Part shown: positions 54,370-62,368 of the stretch, piece after piece | Numbering within the stretch: the first letter of the stretch is position 1 | Layout: each line of letters starts with the position of its first letter | Origin: Bacillus sp. FJAT-27225 | Lineage (GTDB): Bacteria; Bacillota; Bacilli; Bacillales; Cytobacillaceae | DNA: 64,000 bases | Assembly (NCBI RefSeq): GCF_001685025.1 | Contig: NZ_MAYU01000022.1 | Span: 124,001 to 188,000, forward strand | Reading direction: 5' to 3' | Made by a program: the position numbers and the translations under genes | Notes under the pieces: generated by a model | Database searches by the model: none | The model's input: the letters and a program-made list of their open reading frames with translations, nothing else | Told to the model about the DNA's origin: nothing

Positions 54370-55143
54370 CTATTCAAGTTTTTGGCCTGTAATTTCTTCA
54401 AGTTTTCCATTTTCCTTGATCTTCTTCAGCCCTTCGTTCAGAAGGTCCAATACTTCCTTGTTTCCTTTCTTGACCATGAAACCATAGAATTCTTTTTCAA
54501 AACTAGGATCTTCAATGACCTTAAGCTTTGCATTCTTATTATTTTTCAAATATTCATAGACAACCGCATTATCGCCGATTGCTCCTTCTGTCGAGCCGTT
54601 AAGAACTTGCTGCATTGCGGCCGGCTGGCTTTCATAGGCCAAAATGTCAGGGTTGGATTTACCAAGTGCTTTCTGTGCCGCCTTATGCCCAGTTGTGTTG
54701 ATTTGGACCGACACCTTCTTGCCTTTCAGGTCTTCGACGGATTTTACAGAGGAGTCTTCCTTTACAACAATAACGAGGTTTGCCTGATAATAAGGCTCTG
54801 TAAAGTCATAGGTTTCTTTTCTCTCATCGGTAATTGTGATGCCGGAAACCCCGAAGTCGAGTTCTCCATTCGTAATTTTCTGGAACAACGGCTCCCAGCC
54901 GACATTGTTCAATTCGTACTCGAACCCAGCCTCCTCTGCGACTGCCTTAAGCACATCAGGATCAATTCCGACGATTTCCCCTTTGTCATTCATGTACTCA
55001 AATGGTGCGAAGGCAGCTTCAGTACCCACTTTAAGCTTCTTCTCACCCGATCCAGATGTACTTGATTCATTGCTGCCGCAAGCTGCAAGAATAAGTGAAA
55101 ACACAGTGATTAACACAATTGATATAATGCTTTTTCTTTTCAT
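54370..55143 (-). CDS. Polar amino-acid-binding lipoprotein (family 3)
   Basis: A 257-residue lipoprotein: signal about residues 3-19 with lipobox LAAC. The mature part is a full family 3 solute-binding domain starting KLKVGTEAAFAPFEY near 32-46 and containing FDFGVSGITITDERKE-like residues near 92-107. Likely ligands are Gln, Arg, Cys or cystine. The ATG at 55143 has GGGGGA eight bases upstream. First gene of the operon. Confidence 0.92.
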   Translation of the reverse strand: MKRKSIISIVLITVFSLILAACGSNESSTSGSGEKKLKVGTEAAFAPFEYMNDKGEIVGIDPDVLKAVAEEAGFEYELNNVGWEPLFQKITNGELDFGVSGITITDERKETYDFTEPYYQANLVIVVKEDSSVKSVEDLKGKKVSVQINTTGHKAAQKALGKSNPDILAYESQPAAMQQVLNGSTEGAIGDNAVVYEYLKNNKNAKLKVIEDPSFEKEFYGFMVKKGNKEVLDLLNEGLKKIKENGKLEEITGQKLE

Positions 55144-55305
55144 CCAGCCAATCCCCCTTTTTCTTTTGTCTTGCTTGAGTTTTATAGACATGTTAGCTGT
55201 TTAAATTATATAAAGTTCAGAATAGTATTTCAACATATAGTATTCAAAATTATCAAATTATTATAAACTAACACTATACGACAAATTACTACAGAAGGTG
55301 ATGGG

Positions 55306-55743
55306 TTGAATACTGAATATGGATTGGCTGAATATGAGATTGCAGGATTTTGGAGAAGATTGTTTGCTGATTTATTGGATTCCCTTGTGTTGACTGTCCC
55401 GATAGGGTTTGTGATTGGATTGTTTACAGGGGATTTTTGGCCCATGGAGTGGGCTGATAACTACACCTGGAATATTGTGTATGCCTTGTATTGCACTATT
55501 CTGCCTGTGTATTGGAATGGATATGTCATTGGCAAAAGAATTCTTAACATTAGGGTTGCAAACCTTAACCAGGAAAAGCTTTCGTTCAAAACAATGATTC
55601 TTCGAGAGATTGTAGGCAAACACCTACTTGGTTATGTCACATTCGGAATATCCATCATTGTCAGTGCGTTTATGGTCGGTCTCCGCAGAGATAAGCGCGC
55701 AATTCATGATTTCATAGCAGGTACATATGTAGCAAAGGATTAG
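55306..55743 (+). CDS. RDD-family membrane protein
   Basis: A 145-residue protein with three hydrophobic segments and the RDD hallmark near the N-terminus (GFWRRLFADLLDSLVL at residues 14-29) and the matching DKRAIHDFIAGTYV at the C-terminus. TTG start with GAAGGTGAT upstream. Members of this family have been linked to ion transport; role here unknown. Confidence 0.85.
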   Translation: MNTEYGLAEYEIAGFWRRLFADLLDSLVLTVPIGFVIGLFTGDFWPMEWADNYTWNIVYALYCTILPVYWNGYVIGKRILNIRVANLNQEKLSFKTMILREIVGKHLLGYVTFGISIIVSAFMVGLRRDKRAIHDFIAGTYVAKD

Positions 55744-55750
55744 CATTTGA

Positions 55751-55786
55751 AAGAGCAACCGCGGATTTAGGCGATTGCTCTTTTTT
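55751..55786 (+). terminator. Terminator of the RDD gene
   Basis: AGAGCAA and TTGCTCT with inner CGC/GCG pairs form the stem; six T residues follow. Confidence 0.85.
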
Positions 55787-55787
55787 A

Positions 55788-56477
55788 TCAGCGAAATTGC
55801 AGCTTGGCTAGCTCCTCCTCAGGCACGGTTTCATGTTTGAAGTCAAGCAATTCGACTTCGCTCCCGCGGATTTTAAATGTCATTGTGTCCCTGCCATAAG
55901 GAGGATTATGCGGGCCCTCGAAAGTTTGAATTTGGACAGTAACAAGAAAATAATAGTTTTCACTGTCTTTTTCAATTTTTAGGATTTTCTCATCACCGCG
56001 GAACCAGAGCTTTGACTGGCCGTACTGTTTTTCCACTGCCTCACCTATTGGATCAAGAAGCCGGTCAATCAGCACTTCTTTTAAGAGTGATTTTGGGACA
56101 GGAATCCGGTCGATTTTTGTCCGTTTCACATCTTTAATTTCCCATATGTCTTTCAGCAGGCCGCTTGTCTGTTTCTCCACCTTGTACAGGACATTCGTTC
56201 CGTCTTTTTTCCAAAGATGTACATAGCCTTTGTTTCCTTTTGTATATAGGCGGGGTTCGTCAATCCACTCTTTTTCAAGCTGAAGTATTACAAAATACAA
56301 ATGGGCTATTGGAGTGATTGTATGGCCAAGCTGATTGAAGGAGCCGAAAGAATGCTGCTCAAATCCGGTAAGGTCGACATCAAAATATGAATCCTTAGCT
56401 TTTCCGGAGGCCTCTGTTTGAATTGCGGCCTGAAGCAGAAGGAATAAAGCTGCGAATGCGAGTAACGTTTTTTTCAT
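55788..56477 (-). CDS. DUF3888-like exported protein
   Basis: A 229-residue protein with a signal peptide (about residues 1-23, ending near TEA-SG). The C-terminal half includes QIQTFEGPHNPPYGRDTMTFKI near 185-206, a motif I associate with DUF3888 of Bacillus spore formers. Function unknown. Convergent to the RDD gene. AGGTGAG precedes the start. Confidence 0.7.
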   Translation of the reverse strand: MKKTLLAFAALFLLLQAAIQTEASGKAKDSYFDVDLTGFEQHSFGSFNQLGHTITPIAHLYFVILQLEKEWIDEPRLYTKGNKGYVHLWKKDGTNVLYKVEKQTSGLLKDIWEIKDVKRTKIDRIPVPKSLLKEVLIDRLLDPIGEAVEKQYGQSKLWFRGDEKILKIEKDSENYYFLVTVQIQTFEGPHNPPYGRDTMTFKIRGSEVELLDFKHETVPEEELAKLQFR

Positions 56478-56549
56478 GGCTTCTCACCTCATTACATAGG
56501 GTGTGAATTAACGTAGAAACTATTAAAAAAACTGGCATCCGCGTGTGGT

Positions 56550-56846
56550 TTACTCCCCTAAATTCAAGAGCCATTTACGTAATTTTGCCTTTGGGTAGTA
56601 CACTTTATTGTTAATCATAATGTGTGGAACATCTGAATGTTCCTGAATTAAGGATTTTGCATCCTCTTTCGATATACCCATAAAATGATGCACATCATTT
56701 TCTTTAATCAGTTCATGCTCATCATCTTCATCTAAAGAATCAAAAGGACTCTTCGCCTCTGGATTTTTAAAATTTTTCAATCCATCTCCAATAAAATATC
56801 CTGCAGCAGCAATCCCTGCTCCAATTAAAACAAAAGAAAAATCCAT
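56550..56846 (-). CDS. Membrane-anchored excisionase-like HTH protein
   Basis: A 98-residue protein: one hydrophobic segment (about 4-21), an acidic linker with EDDEHE (about 38-46), and a C-terminal domain GISKEDAKSLIQEH...VPHIMINNKVYYPKAKLRKWL that has the pattern of excisionase/MerR-type winged helix (HTH_17). CGGAGG precedes the ATG. This is an unusual join of a membrane anchor and a DNA-binding-like fold. Confidence 0.6.
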   Translation of the reverse strand: MDFSFVLIGAGIAAAGYFIGDGLKNFKNPEAKSPFDSLDEDDEHELIKENDVHHFMGISKEDAKSLIQEHSDVPHIMINNKVYYPKAKLRKWLLNLGE

Positions 56847-56931
56847 TACAATCCTCCGTAAAAATATTGTTTATTCTATTCTTTTTGTACATACTTTTCG
56901 TTTCTTCACAAAACTGATCACGTGGAGTTTT

Positions 56932-57360
56932 TTATCCCTGCTCGTCCGGATATGTTTCTTTTAGGAACTTCACGGATTCAATGATTAATTCCTTTAGCAC
57001 TTCCTTATCGATATCCGCAACTTTATTGATATAGACGCAGGCTTTTCCGGTAGTGTGTTTTCCGAATTTCTCAAGAAGCTGATCCCGCTTTGTTTCACCC
57101 GGCGCGAAATAGAGGCTGATTTTAGCTTTGCGTGGTGAGAAGCCTACGAGCGGGGCATCACCCTCATGGCCGGTGGCATACTTATAATGATATTTTCCAA
57201 AGCCGATAATGCTAGGCCCCCACATTTTTGCCTCATACCCTGTCGTTTCCGCAAAAATGTCGAGAAGTTTGTAGGCATCCTCGCGTTTTTTCGGGCTATC
57301 AACTGTCTCAATAAATTCTATGACACTGCTGTCGGTTTCTTTTGTTTTTAACTCGTACAC
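56932..57360 (-). CDS. DUF1801 protein (YdhG-like)
   Basis: A 142-residue soluble protein with the DUF1801 pattern: MWGPSIIGFGKYHYKYATGHEGDAPLVGFSPRKAKISLYF at about residues 46-86 in blocks, ending KVADIDKEVLKELI. Members may bind small ligands or iron; role unknown. GTG start with AGGAGG eight bases upstream, and only 15 bases after the preceding gene. Confidence 0.85.
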   Translation of the reverse strand: MYELKTKETDSSVIEFIETVDSPKKREDAYKLLDIFAETTGYEAKMWGPSIIGFGKYHYKYATGHEGDAPLVGFSPRKAKISLYFAPGETKRDQLLEKFGKHTTGKACVYINKVADIDKEVLKELIIESVKFLKETYPDEQG

Positions 57361-57375
57361 AGGTTCAACCTCCTT

Positions 57376-57711
57376 TTATACTTCTTTATTTAAATATGTA
57401 TAATAATCAATTTCGTCAAAGTACGATCTTATATTGCCAGCTGACAGCTTGCTTATGTCTTTCTTTTTCAATTTTTTCGGTTTGAAGTCTCCCTGGATAA
57501 ATCTATGAGCCGTTGTATTCCCGGTTTCCCGGCTGTATTGATCCACAGTTAATGTCACTCCATCAATGGTCTTGTACTTTTCATTCTCCTTCACCTCAGA
57601 AAGGAACGTCTTTATGTCATTCACAATCAGTTGTTTGTTTTCAGCTTCGCTTGTCCCTCTATCGCTAATCAACTCGGCACGAATGTAAAATAATCGCCAC
57701 ACCATATCCAA
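57376..57711 (-). CDS. Hypothetical protein
   Basis: A protein of about 109-111 residues starting at TTG 57711 or ATG 57705; the ribosome binding site is weak. Basic, mixed helix and strand, with no recognised family (KPKKLKKKDISKLSAGNIR near 78-96). Same direction as the DUF1801 gene downstream and probably co-transcribed. Confidence 0.55.
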   Translation of the reverse strand: MDMVWRLFYIRAELISDRGTSEAENKQLIVNDIKTFLSEVKENEKYKTIDGVTLTVDQYSRETGNTTAHRFIQGDFKPKKLKKKDISKLSAGNIRSYFDEIDYYTYLNKEV

Positions 57712-57762
57712 TAATCATCTCATCACCTGCCTCTTTTTTCACAAGGGGTCTGACCCCTACCC

Positions 57763-58218
57763 CTACAGGGTATGCTTAATCATTACTTGGCGTGGGTCGC
57801 CGTTTTGGTCGGTTTCATTTCGGAGAATTTCATAGCCGTTCCGTAAATAGAAGGATACAGCACCTCGGTTCATCTCGCTTGCCTGGAGAACGAAATAGCC
57901 CGGTTCCTGGAGACCTTGTTCAAAGTGATCGAGGAGCATTTTGCCATATCCTTTCCCGCGCTGCTCTTTGGCAACATACATCTGTGACAAATATGCGCTG
58001 GATTCTTTATACTGGGCAAGGTAAAAGCCGGAGACCTTCCCGCCCTCGAGAAGGACATACGACCTCCATTCTGGATTGAACAATGCTTCCTCGTACCAAG
58101 ACAGAATAATTTCGTAAAACTCTTTATCAAAAACCATGTTCCTAAAATTCATGTTATACAATTCTTTTTGTGCCTGAAGAATTTTCGGTATGTATGAGAA
58201 GTCCAAAGGGGCGATCAT
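57763..58218 (-). CDS. GNAT-family N-acetyltransferase
   Basis: A 151-residue acetyltransferase with the acetyl-CoA pyrophosphate loop QRGKGYGKMLLDHF near residues 84-97 and the following NRGAVSFYLRNGYE near 116-129. Substrate unknown. AAAAGGAG precedes the ATG. Confidence 0.9.
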   Translation of the reverse strand: MIAPLDFSYIPKILQAQKELYNMNFRNMVFDKEFYEIILSWYEEALFNPEWRSYVLLEGGKVSGFYLAQYKESSAYLSQMYVAKEQRGKGYGKMLLDHFEQGLQEPGYFVLQASEMNRGAVSFYLRNGYEILRNETDQNGDPRQVMIKHTL

Positions 58219-58269
58219 CTGGGATACTCCTTTTGTATATATGTGTTTATTGTAAAACCCAATTGATTT

Positions 58270-58731
58270 TTATACACCAACCCGGTGCGTTTCTTCAGCA
58301 GCTTTCTTGACTCGTTCAACGAATTCAACGACAACCTTTTCACTTGAAAATAGGAGGAACAGCTTAACAAACCACTTGAGCGGTTTGTTCGTCGTCGTGT
58401 AGGTAAACTCGGTACGGTTTGCCGCAAGGCTTTTTAGTTCGTAAGCCGCCGTAATGTCAAACATATTCGCTAGCTTAAAACCGACCTTCAGTCTCTTATA
58501 TTCTTGAGTATCTGTGTGCTCAAGGGTTGTAACGTCGTACTCCATGACACGGTTTCCTTCTTTATACTTTTGGCGGTAAACAGTTCCTACACCTTCTTTG
58601 GTTACTTTAACTGGTTTGTTTTCTACAACCTGTGGCATAATTTTTTGCATATTCTCAAGTGAACCGTTCAGGAATGACCAAACATGGTCAATTGGAGCGT
58701 TAATTTCAGTTGATTTAGTCCAGCTTTTCAT
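58270..58731 (-). CDS. SRPBCC-fold protein
   Basis: A 153-residue START/Bet v1-like protein: WTKSTEINAPIDHVWSFL at residues 4-21 is the typical entry, and a long C-terminal helix ends the fold. Such proteins bind hydrophobic ligands or act as polyketide cyclase-like domains. Divergent from the VOC gene. AGGTGATGG precedes the ATG. Confidence 0.85.
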   Translation of the reverse strand: MKSWTKSTEINAPIDHVWSFLNGSLENMQKIMPQVVENKPVKVTKEGVGTVYRQKYKEGNRVMEYDVTTLEHTDTQEYKRLKVGFKLANMFDITAAYELKSLAANRTEFTYTTTNKPLKWFVKLFLLFSSEKVVVEFVERVKKAAEETHRVGV

Positions 58732-58760
58732 TTTCCATCACCTCTTCTATATATGAACCT

Positions 58761-58788
58761 TTGGATACGGCTTTTTCTCCAGTATAAT
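58761..58788 (+). promoter_or_regulatory. Promoter of the VOC gene
   Basis: TTGGAT (58761-58766) and a perfect TATAAT (58783-58788) with 16 bases between, about 30 bases before the start codon. Confidence 0.65.
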
Positions 58789-58817
58789 ATAAACGTACAA
58801 GAAAGGAGGATTTTTTC

Positions 58818-59180
58818 ATGATAAAACAAATCGCTACAGTTGCTGTATATGTTGAAGACCAACAAAAAGCAAAAGCCTTCTGGTCGGAAAAGGTTGGCTT
58901 CGACATCGTCGCCGACCATCCAATGGGGCCAAACGCGAGCTGGCTTGAAGTTGCCCCAAAAGGTGCTGAATCCCGTTTGGTTATCTATCCAAGATCGATG
59001 ATGAAAGGCTCGGAAACAATGAAGGCATCAATCGTCTTTCAATGCGAGGATATTACTTCCACATATGAAACAATGAAGGCAAACGGAGTCGAGTTTTTAG
59101 GAGAGCCCCAAACCATGCAGTGGGGTACCTTCGTTTCCTTCAAGGATGAAGAAGGCAATGAATTTCTATTAAGGCAATAA
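58818..59180 (+). CDS. VOC-family (glyoxalase-like) protein
   Basis: A 120-residue vicinal oxygen chelate protein: ATVAVYVEDQQKAKAFWSEKVGFDIV at residues 6-31 in blocks and EEGNEFLLRQ at the end. The usual His ligand is replaced by Thr/Val at the first position, so it may lack metal catalysis. AAAGGAGG precedes the ATG. Confidence 0.85.
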   Translation: MIKQIATVAVYVEDQQKAKAFWSEKVGFDIVADHPMGPNASWLEVAPKGAESRLVIYPRSMMKGSETMKASIVFQCEDITSTYETMKANGVEFLGEPQTMQWGTFVSFKDEEGNEFLLRQ

Positions 59181-59188
59181 CAGCTTTT

Positions 59189-59223
59189 GGCGGCAGGTCC
59201 GATGTATGGGCGCTGCTGCCTTT
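59189..59223 (+). terminator. Terminator of the VOC gene
   Basis: GGCGGCAG and CTGCTGCC (one wobble) pair around a 16-nt loop, followed by a short T run. Confidence 0.6.
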
Positions 59224-59308
59224 ATTAAGTTCCCGCATTGTGTCTGCTTTCAGGTTAGTCGCCAATACAAAACTGAGTGCTCAAGTATTATTGTACTTAA
59301 ACAATTTT

Positions 59309-59412
59309 CGTGGACATTTCCACCTCTTTCGACCATCGATTTGTCCTCTAATCTGCCTTTCGTGGACATTTCCACCTTCTTCGACCATCGATTTGTTCTC
59401 GAAAACTTTTCC
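59309..59412. repeat. Two tandem 52-bp intergenic repeats
   Basis: Units at 59309-59360 and 59361-59412, each starting CGTGGACATTTCCACC, with GTGGA/TCCAC forming an inner inverted repeat and a shared TCGACCATCGATTTGT. Same period as the repeats at 39033, unrelated sequence. Confidence 0.85.
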
Positions 59413-59438
59413 TTCAAAGTAGAACGTCCCTAGTGTGC

Positions 59439-60098
59439 CTAATTCTTGGCTGTCCTGATTTTATACAGCAGCCAGGTTGTCATGATTTTTTCATCGGGTT
59501 TGTGGGTGCTGATTTTGTTGATAAATGGGAAATCGCCGGGTTCAATGTGAATTGAAAGTAACGGTTTCACGGGTGTTTTGCTAATCCATTCGTCAAAATG
59601 AACCTGTGATGTACTGGCAGGCTCGAATGTCTCGTCCGGAAAGAAATAGACTGCCCCGCTTGTCCAGGGGTTCGAGGCATGAGTTTGGGCATTTAACGAA
59701 AAGAAATAATACGACTTGCCCTTGTCCACCTTTAAGCAGGCATTTCGGAAGTCTCCAACAAGTTTGTTTCTGTCAAAAACAGCATAAAACTGCGGCCAGA
59801 TTCCATCTTTTGTCCCAAAAACTGCTTCGGTGTACCGCCCGTTATACAAGGTTTGCCTCCGAGGTTCGAATTTCTCGATTTGCTTATTATTGGAGCCGTG
59901 TACGACCACCGGCTTTGTAGAGGCGATGTAGTGGATGAACCGGTATTTCATGTAGCGGCCGGTATCTGTTATTGGCTCCTTGTTCAATAAGGCCTCACCA
60001 TATAGTTGTTCAAAAAATGCTATTTCCTTTTTTTCAAAAGAAAGGTTTGGGCTTTTGTAAAAGAGAAACCCCAGCATTGCAGAAATGATGTTTCGCAT
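59439..60098 (-). CDS. Hypothetical protein, possible ART-like fold
   Basis: A 219-residue protein starting at ATG 60098, with ACGGAGG about six bases upstream. The stretch PVVVHGSNNKQIEKFEPRRQ near 62-81, followed by EAVFGTKDGIWPQFYAVFDR near 91-110, resembles the HGS...FEPR...VFAT-D...FYA pattern seen in some ADP-ribosyltransferase-like proteins. Active-site conservation cannot be judged. No signal peptide. This assignment is tentative. Confidence 0.6.
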   Translation of the reverse strand: MRNIISAMLGFLFYKSPNLSFEKKEIAFFEQLYGEALLNKEPITDTGRYMKYRFIHYIASTKPVVVHGSNNKQIEKFEPRRQTLYNGRYTEAVFGTKDGIWPQFYAVFDRNKLVGDFRNACLKVDKGKSYYFFSLNAQTHASNPWTSGAVYFFPDETFEPASTSQVHFDEWISKTPVKPLLSIHIEPGDFPFINKISTHKPDEKIMTTWLLYKIRTAKN

Positions 60099-60169
60099 TT
60101 GCTTCCTCCGTTTGTGGGTTTGCATAGTTTGCCAAATTGTGCGCACGCTAATGGATGGAGGTGATTGAG

Positions 60170-60346
60170 ATGACTAATGGACAAAATCGCCAGGGCGCTG
60201 GACGCGGTAATGAAAATAATAACGGCAACAATGGCGGGTTTATGGATAAAATGCGCCAGGGCTTTGAAAATGTCGTTGATGCAATTACAGGTGACGATGA
60301 TAACAAAGGCGGCGGACAAAAGAACCGTAATAACCAAAAACGCTAA
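60170..60346 (+). CDS. Small Asn/Gly-rich protein
   Basis: A 58-residue protein with low-complexity Asn/Gly/Gln ends and a central helix FMDKMRQGFENVVDAITGDD. The ATG at 60170 has GGAGGTGATT just upstream. Its central helix resembles that of the next small gene; both may be spore- or stress-related small proteins. Confidence 0.65.
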   Translation: MTNGQNRQGAGRGNENNNGNNGGFMDKMRQGFENVVDAITGDDDNKGGGQKNRNNQKR

Positions 60347-60411
60347 AAGACGTTGAAACCGCCGTTAACTGGTGTTTTTTCTTGACGAATTAGGATACGG
60401 AGGTGAAAAAT

Positions 60412-60615
60412 ATGCCAAACCGCGAAAACAATCAAAATCAGGATAATCAGATTGCTGAGGGTATTAAAAATACGGCTGGCGCAGCGTTCCATACAGCTCA
60501 CAACGCGCTAGAAGCAACTGAAGATGCAGCAATGAATGCAGTCGATGCAACTTCCAATGCAGTTAGCAATGTAACGAAGAACGCTCGCAATATGATGGGA
60601 AATAACAACGAATAA
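60412..60615 (+). CDS. Small amphipathic-helix (LEA-like) protein
   Basis: A 67-residue protein with Asn/Gln-rich ends and an Ala-rich amphipathic middle with repeated AxNAVxATxNAV, like late-embryogenesis-abundant or small spore proteins. The ATG at 60412 has GGAGGTGA five bases upstream. Strong terminator behind. Confidence 0.65.
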   Translation: MPNRENNQNQDNQIAEGIKNTAGAAFHTAHNALEATEDAAMNAVDATSNAVSNVTKNARNMMGNNNE

Positions 60616-60618
60616 GAA

Positions 60619-60645
60619 AAGACGCCTTTCAAAGGCGTTTTTTTC
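60619..60645 (+). terminator. Rho-independent terminator
   Basis: ACGCCTTT and AAAGGCGT form an 8-bp stem with a 1-2-nt loop, followed by seven T residues. Confidence 0.9.
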
Positions 60646-60687
60646 GCAATATACTATCTAGTTTTGGGTGTGTTACACGGTAAGCTG

Positions 60688-61119
60688 CTAACAATCTTTA
60701 TAAAAATAAGGCCCGATCCAGCCGGTCTCATGAGTTTTTACATACGTCCAGGTAAAGTCTTTGTCAACGACATAGACATCGTACTCGTTTTTAAGGTCGT
60801 CGGCTGTGAACCGTTTGGCATTTTTTAAAATCAAGGCATCCTCATAGTTCTGATAAAATACATAACATGCATATTTCCGGACCGCATTGAAAGCCTGCTC
60901 CGCTGCCTTCCCTTCCAGACAGTCCTGTTTTTCATAACTGAAAATGTGCCAGAGAAAGCCGCTAGATTCACCTTTATCATACAGATGGATGGAGAGTTTC
61001 TCTCGTTTACTTAGATTCCCAGCGAACCGTTCCTCCCACTGCTTCCGAAACATCCTGCCCATACCTGGAGCTTCCTCGACCTCGACATCCTTGTAAATCA
61101 ATTTCCTTTGAAGTTCCAT
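60688..61119 (-). CDS. DUF4275 family protein
   Basis: A 143-residue soluble protein: WHIFSYEKQDCLEGKAAEQAF near 57-77 and DFTWTYVKTHETGWIGPYF near 121-139 are DUF4275 signatures. Function unknown. It starts two bases after the stop of the exported protein gene, so is co-transcribed. Confidence 0.85.
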   Translation of the reverse strand: MELQRKLIYKDVEVEEAPGMGRMFRKQWEERFAGNLSKREKLSIHLYDKGESSGFLWHIFSYEKQDCLEGKAAEQAFNAVRKYACYVFYQNYEDALILKNAKRFTADDLKNEYDVYVVDKDFTWTYVKTHETGWIGPYFYKDC

Positions 61120-61121
61120 GC

Positions 61122-61508
61122 CTATTCTCCTGCGAAAAGACTGTCAATCGGTATTCCCGCATCAATGTAGTAAGAACCGGCTACGGCACTGCCGTCAGCC
61201 CCAAACACATTCACCTCGAAAGATACATTATTTCCGGTAAACGTGAACTTGAGGTCCGGGCCCCGCTCCCACTCCGGAATATCCATTCGTTCGCCTTTAT
61301 TTATCTTTCCAATTATTTCGTCTATCACTTTCTTGTCCGTAATGACCTTCGTTTTGCCCGGCCAAGGGTTATAGGATTCGTTTTCAATGATTAGTTTCGT
61401 GTACGTCTTTCCCGGGATAATCGGGTCCCGCCATGTGAGCAGCACAATTGGGAGCAGAATGAGCAAAAAACCTCCGGCGAAATTCCTGATTCTAACCGTC
61501 TTTTTCAT
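61122..61508 (-). CDS. Exported hypothetical protein
   Basis: A 128-residue protein with an N-terminal membrane segment (about residues 10-25) and a beta-rich outer domain. The Trp/Pro stretch ESYNPWPGKTKVI near 44-56 is distinctive but not recognised. Co-directional with the LURP-one-like gene upstream and DUF4275 gene downstream. Confidence 0.65.
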   Translation of the reverse strand: MKKTVRIRNFAGGFLLILLPIVLLTWRDPIIPGKTYTKLIIENESYNPWPGKTKVITDKKVIDEIIGKINKGERMDIPEWERGPDLKFTFTGNNVSFEVNVFGADGSAVAGSYYIDAGIPIDSLFAGE

Positions 61509-61530
61509 GTAAGATTTTTCTCACCTCTAA

Positions 61531-62037
61531 TTAGGTATTGTTGTGGGTTCGCCGCCTGGATGCCTTTTGCAATTCATTTACTCCCATCACGACAGCGATC
61601 AGCTCGAATGGTTCCGGGCCGCCTTCCAGACTGGTTACCTGAAATGCAGGAGCCGAGAAAAATCCGTTAATCTTCTCGAACCGCCCCACTTCCTGTTCAC
61701 TTTCATCATTAACAATATAGAGATTCGATAAAGCCTCTGACTCAATTTCAAATGTGCGCCCGAAACGGGTCGAGTAGGCGTATTTTTGTGCAAAAAAGGC
61801 GAAGCGTGCCTTAAGATAGCCGACTTCCTCACCTGTTGAATCGGAAACTTCCCATTTGTTGCTAAAAAAAGGGAATCTCCCGCTGTACACGATTTCTCCT
61901 TTTGAGTTCAGGACGTCCAGGCTCGTTGAGAAAGCACTTTTTAAATCAAGCTCACCAACCTTTTCTTTCCCCTCATTAAAAATATCGGACCGGCCTGCCG
62001 AGAAAAACGTATCGGATACATATAGTGTCTGATCCAT
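61531..62037 (-). CDS. LURP-one/scramblase-like (Tubby C-terminal fold) protein
   Basis: A 168-residue protein with repeated beta strands of the type GRSDIFNEGKEKVGELDLK, VYSGRFPFFSNKWEVSD, GYLKARFAFFAQKY and NLYIVNDESEQEVGRFE, as in the LURP-one/YxjI group. Members may bind membrane lipids. AAGGTGA precedes the ATG. No membrane segment. Confidence 0.7.
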   Translation of the reverse strand: MDQTLYVSDTFFSAGRSDIFNEGKEKVGELDLKSAFSTSLDVLNSKGEIVYSGRFPFFSNKWEVSDSTGEEVGYLKARFAFFAQKYAYSTRFGRTFEIESEALSNLYIVNDESEQEVGRFEKINGFFSAPAFQVTSLEGGPEPFELIAVVMGVNELQKASRRRTHNNT

Positions 62038-62074
62038 TCCATCACCACTTTCACCTTAGTTTTGCGCGGACTAT

Positions 62075-62341
62075 TTACGCACCTTGATTTGCTTTTTTAG
62101 TATCTTTTTTAATGCTATGTACAAGAAGACGGATGTCGCGGAGTTCTTTTTTTAAAATGTCGATGATGTAAATCATTACGGTCAAAATAAGGGCAAGCAA
62201 AAGGATGATGATAATCCCTGTGAAAAGAACCTCTGCTCCCTCACCTTCTATTCCCGCCCCGCTAAACGCCAAGCTAACAAAAATGATAAACATTAAAATT
62301 CCCGTTAAAATACCAAGATACAAGCCTATATATCTCCGCAT
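62075..62341 (-). CDS. Small two-helix membrane protein
   Basis: An 88-residue protein with hydrophobic segments at about residues 5-28 and 38-62 and a basic cytoplasmic tail. The ATG has a GGGG/GGAG region directly upstream. Not recognised. Confidence 0.6.
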   Translation of the reverse strand: MRRYIGLYLGILTGILMFIIFVSLAFSGAGIEGEGAEVLFTGIIIILLLALILTVMIYIIDILKKELRDIRLLVHSIKKDTKKANQGA

Positions 62342-62368
62342 TCTCCAATTCCCCCTGAATCGTTGTTA

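Noticed and set aside
54382-55065. 227-codon plus-strand frame
   Set aside because: It is opposite the amino-acid-binding lipoprotein gene, which has a lipobox and full domain; no ribosome binding site or family.
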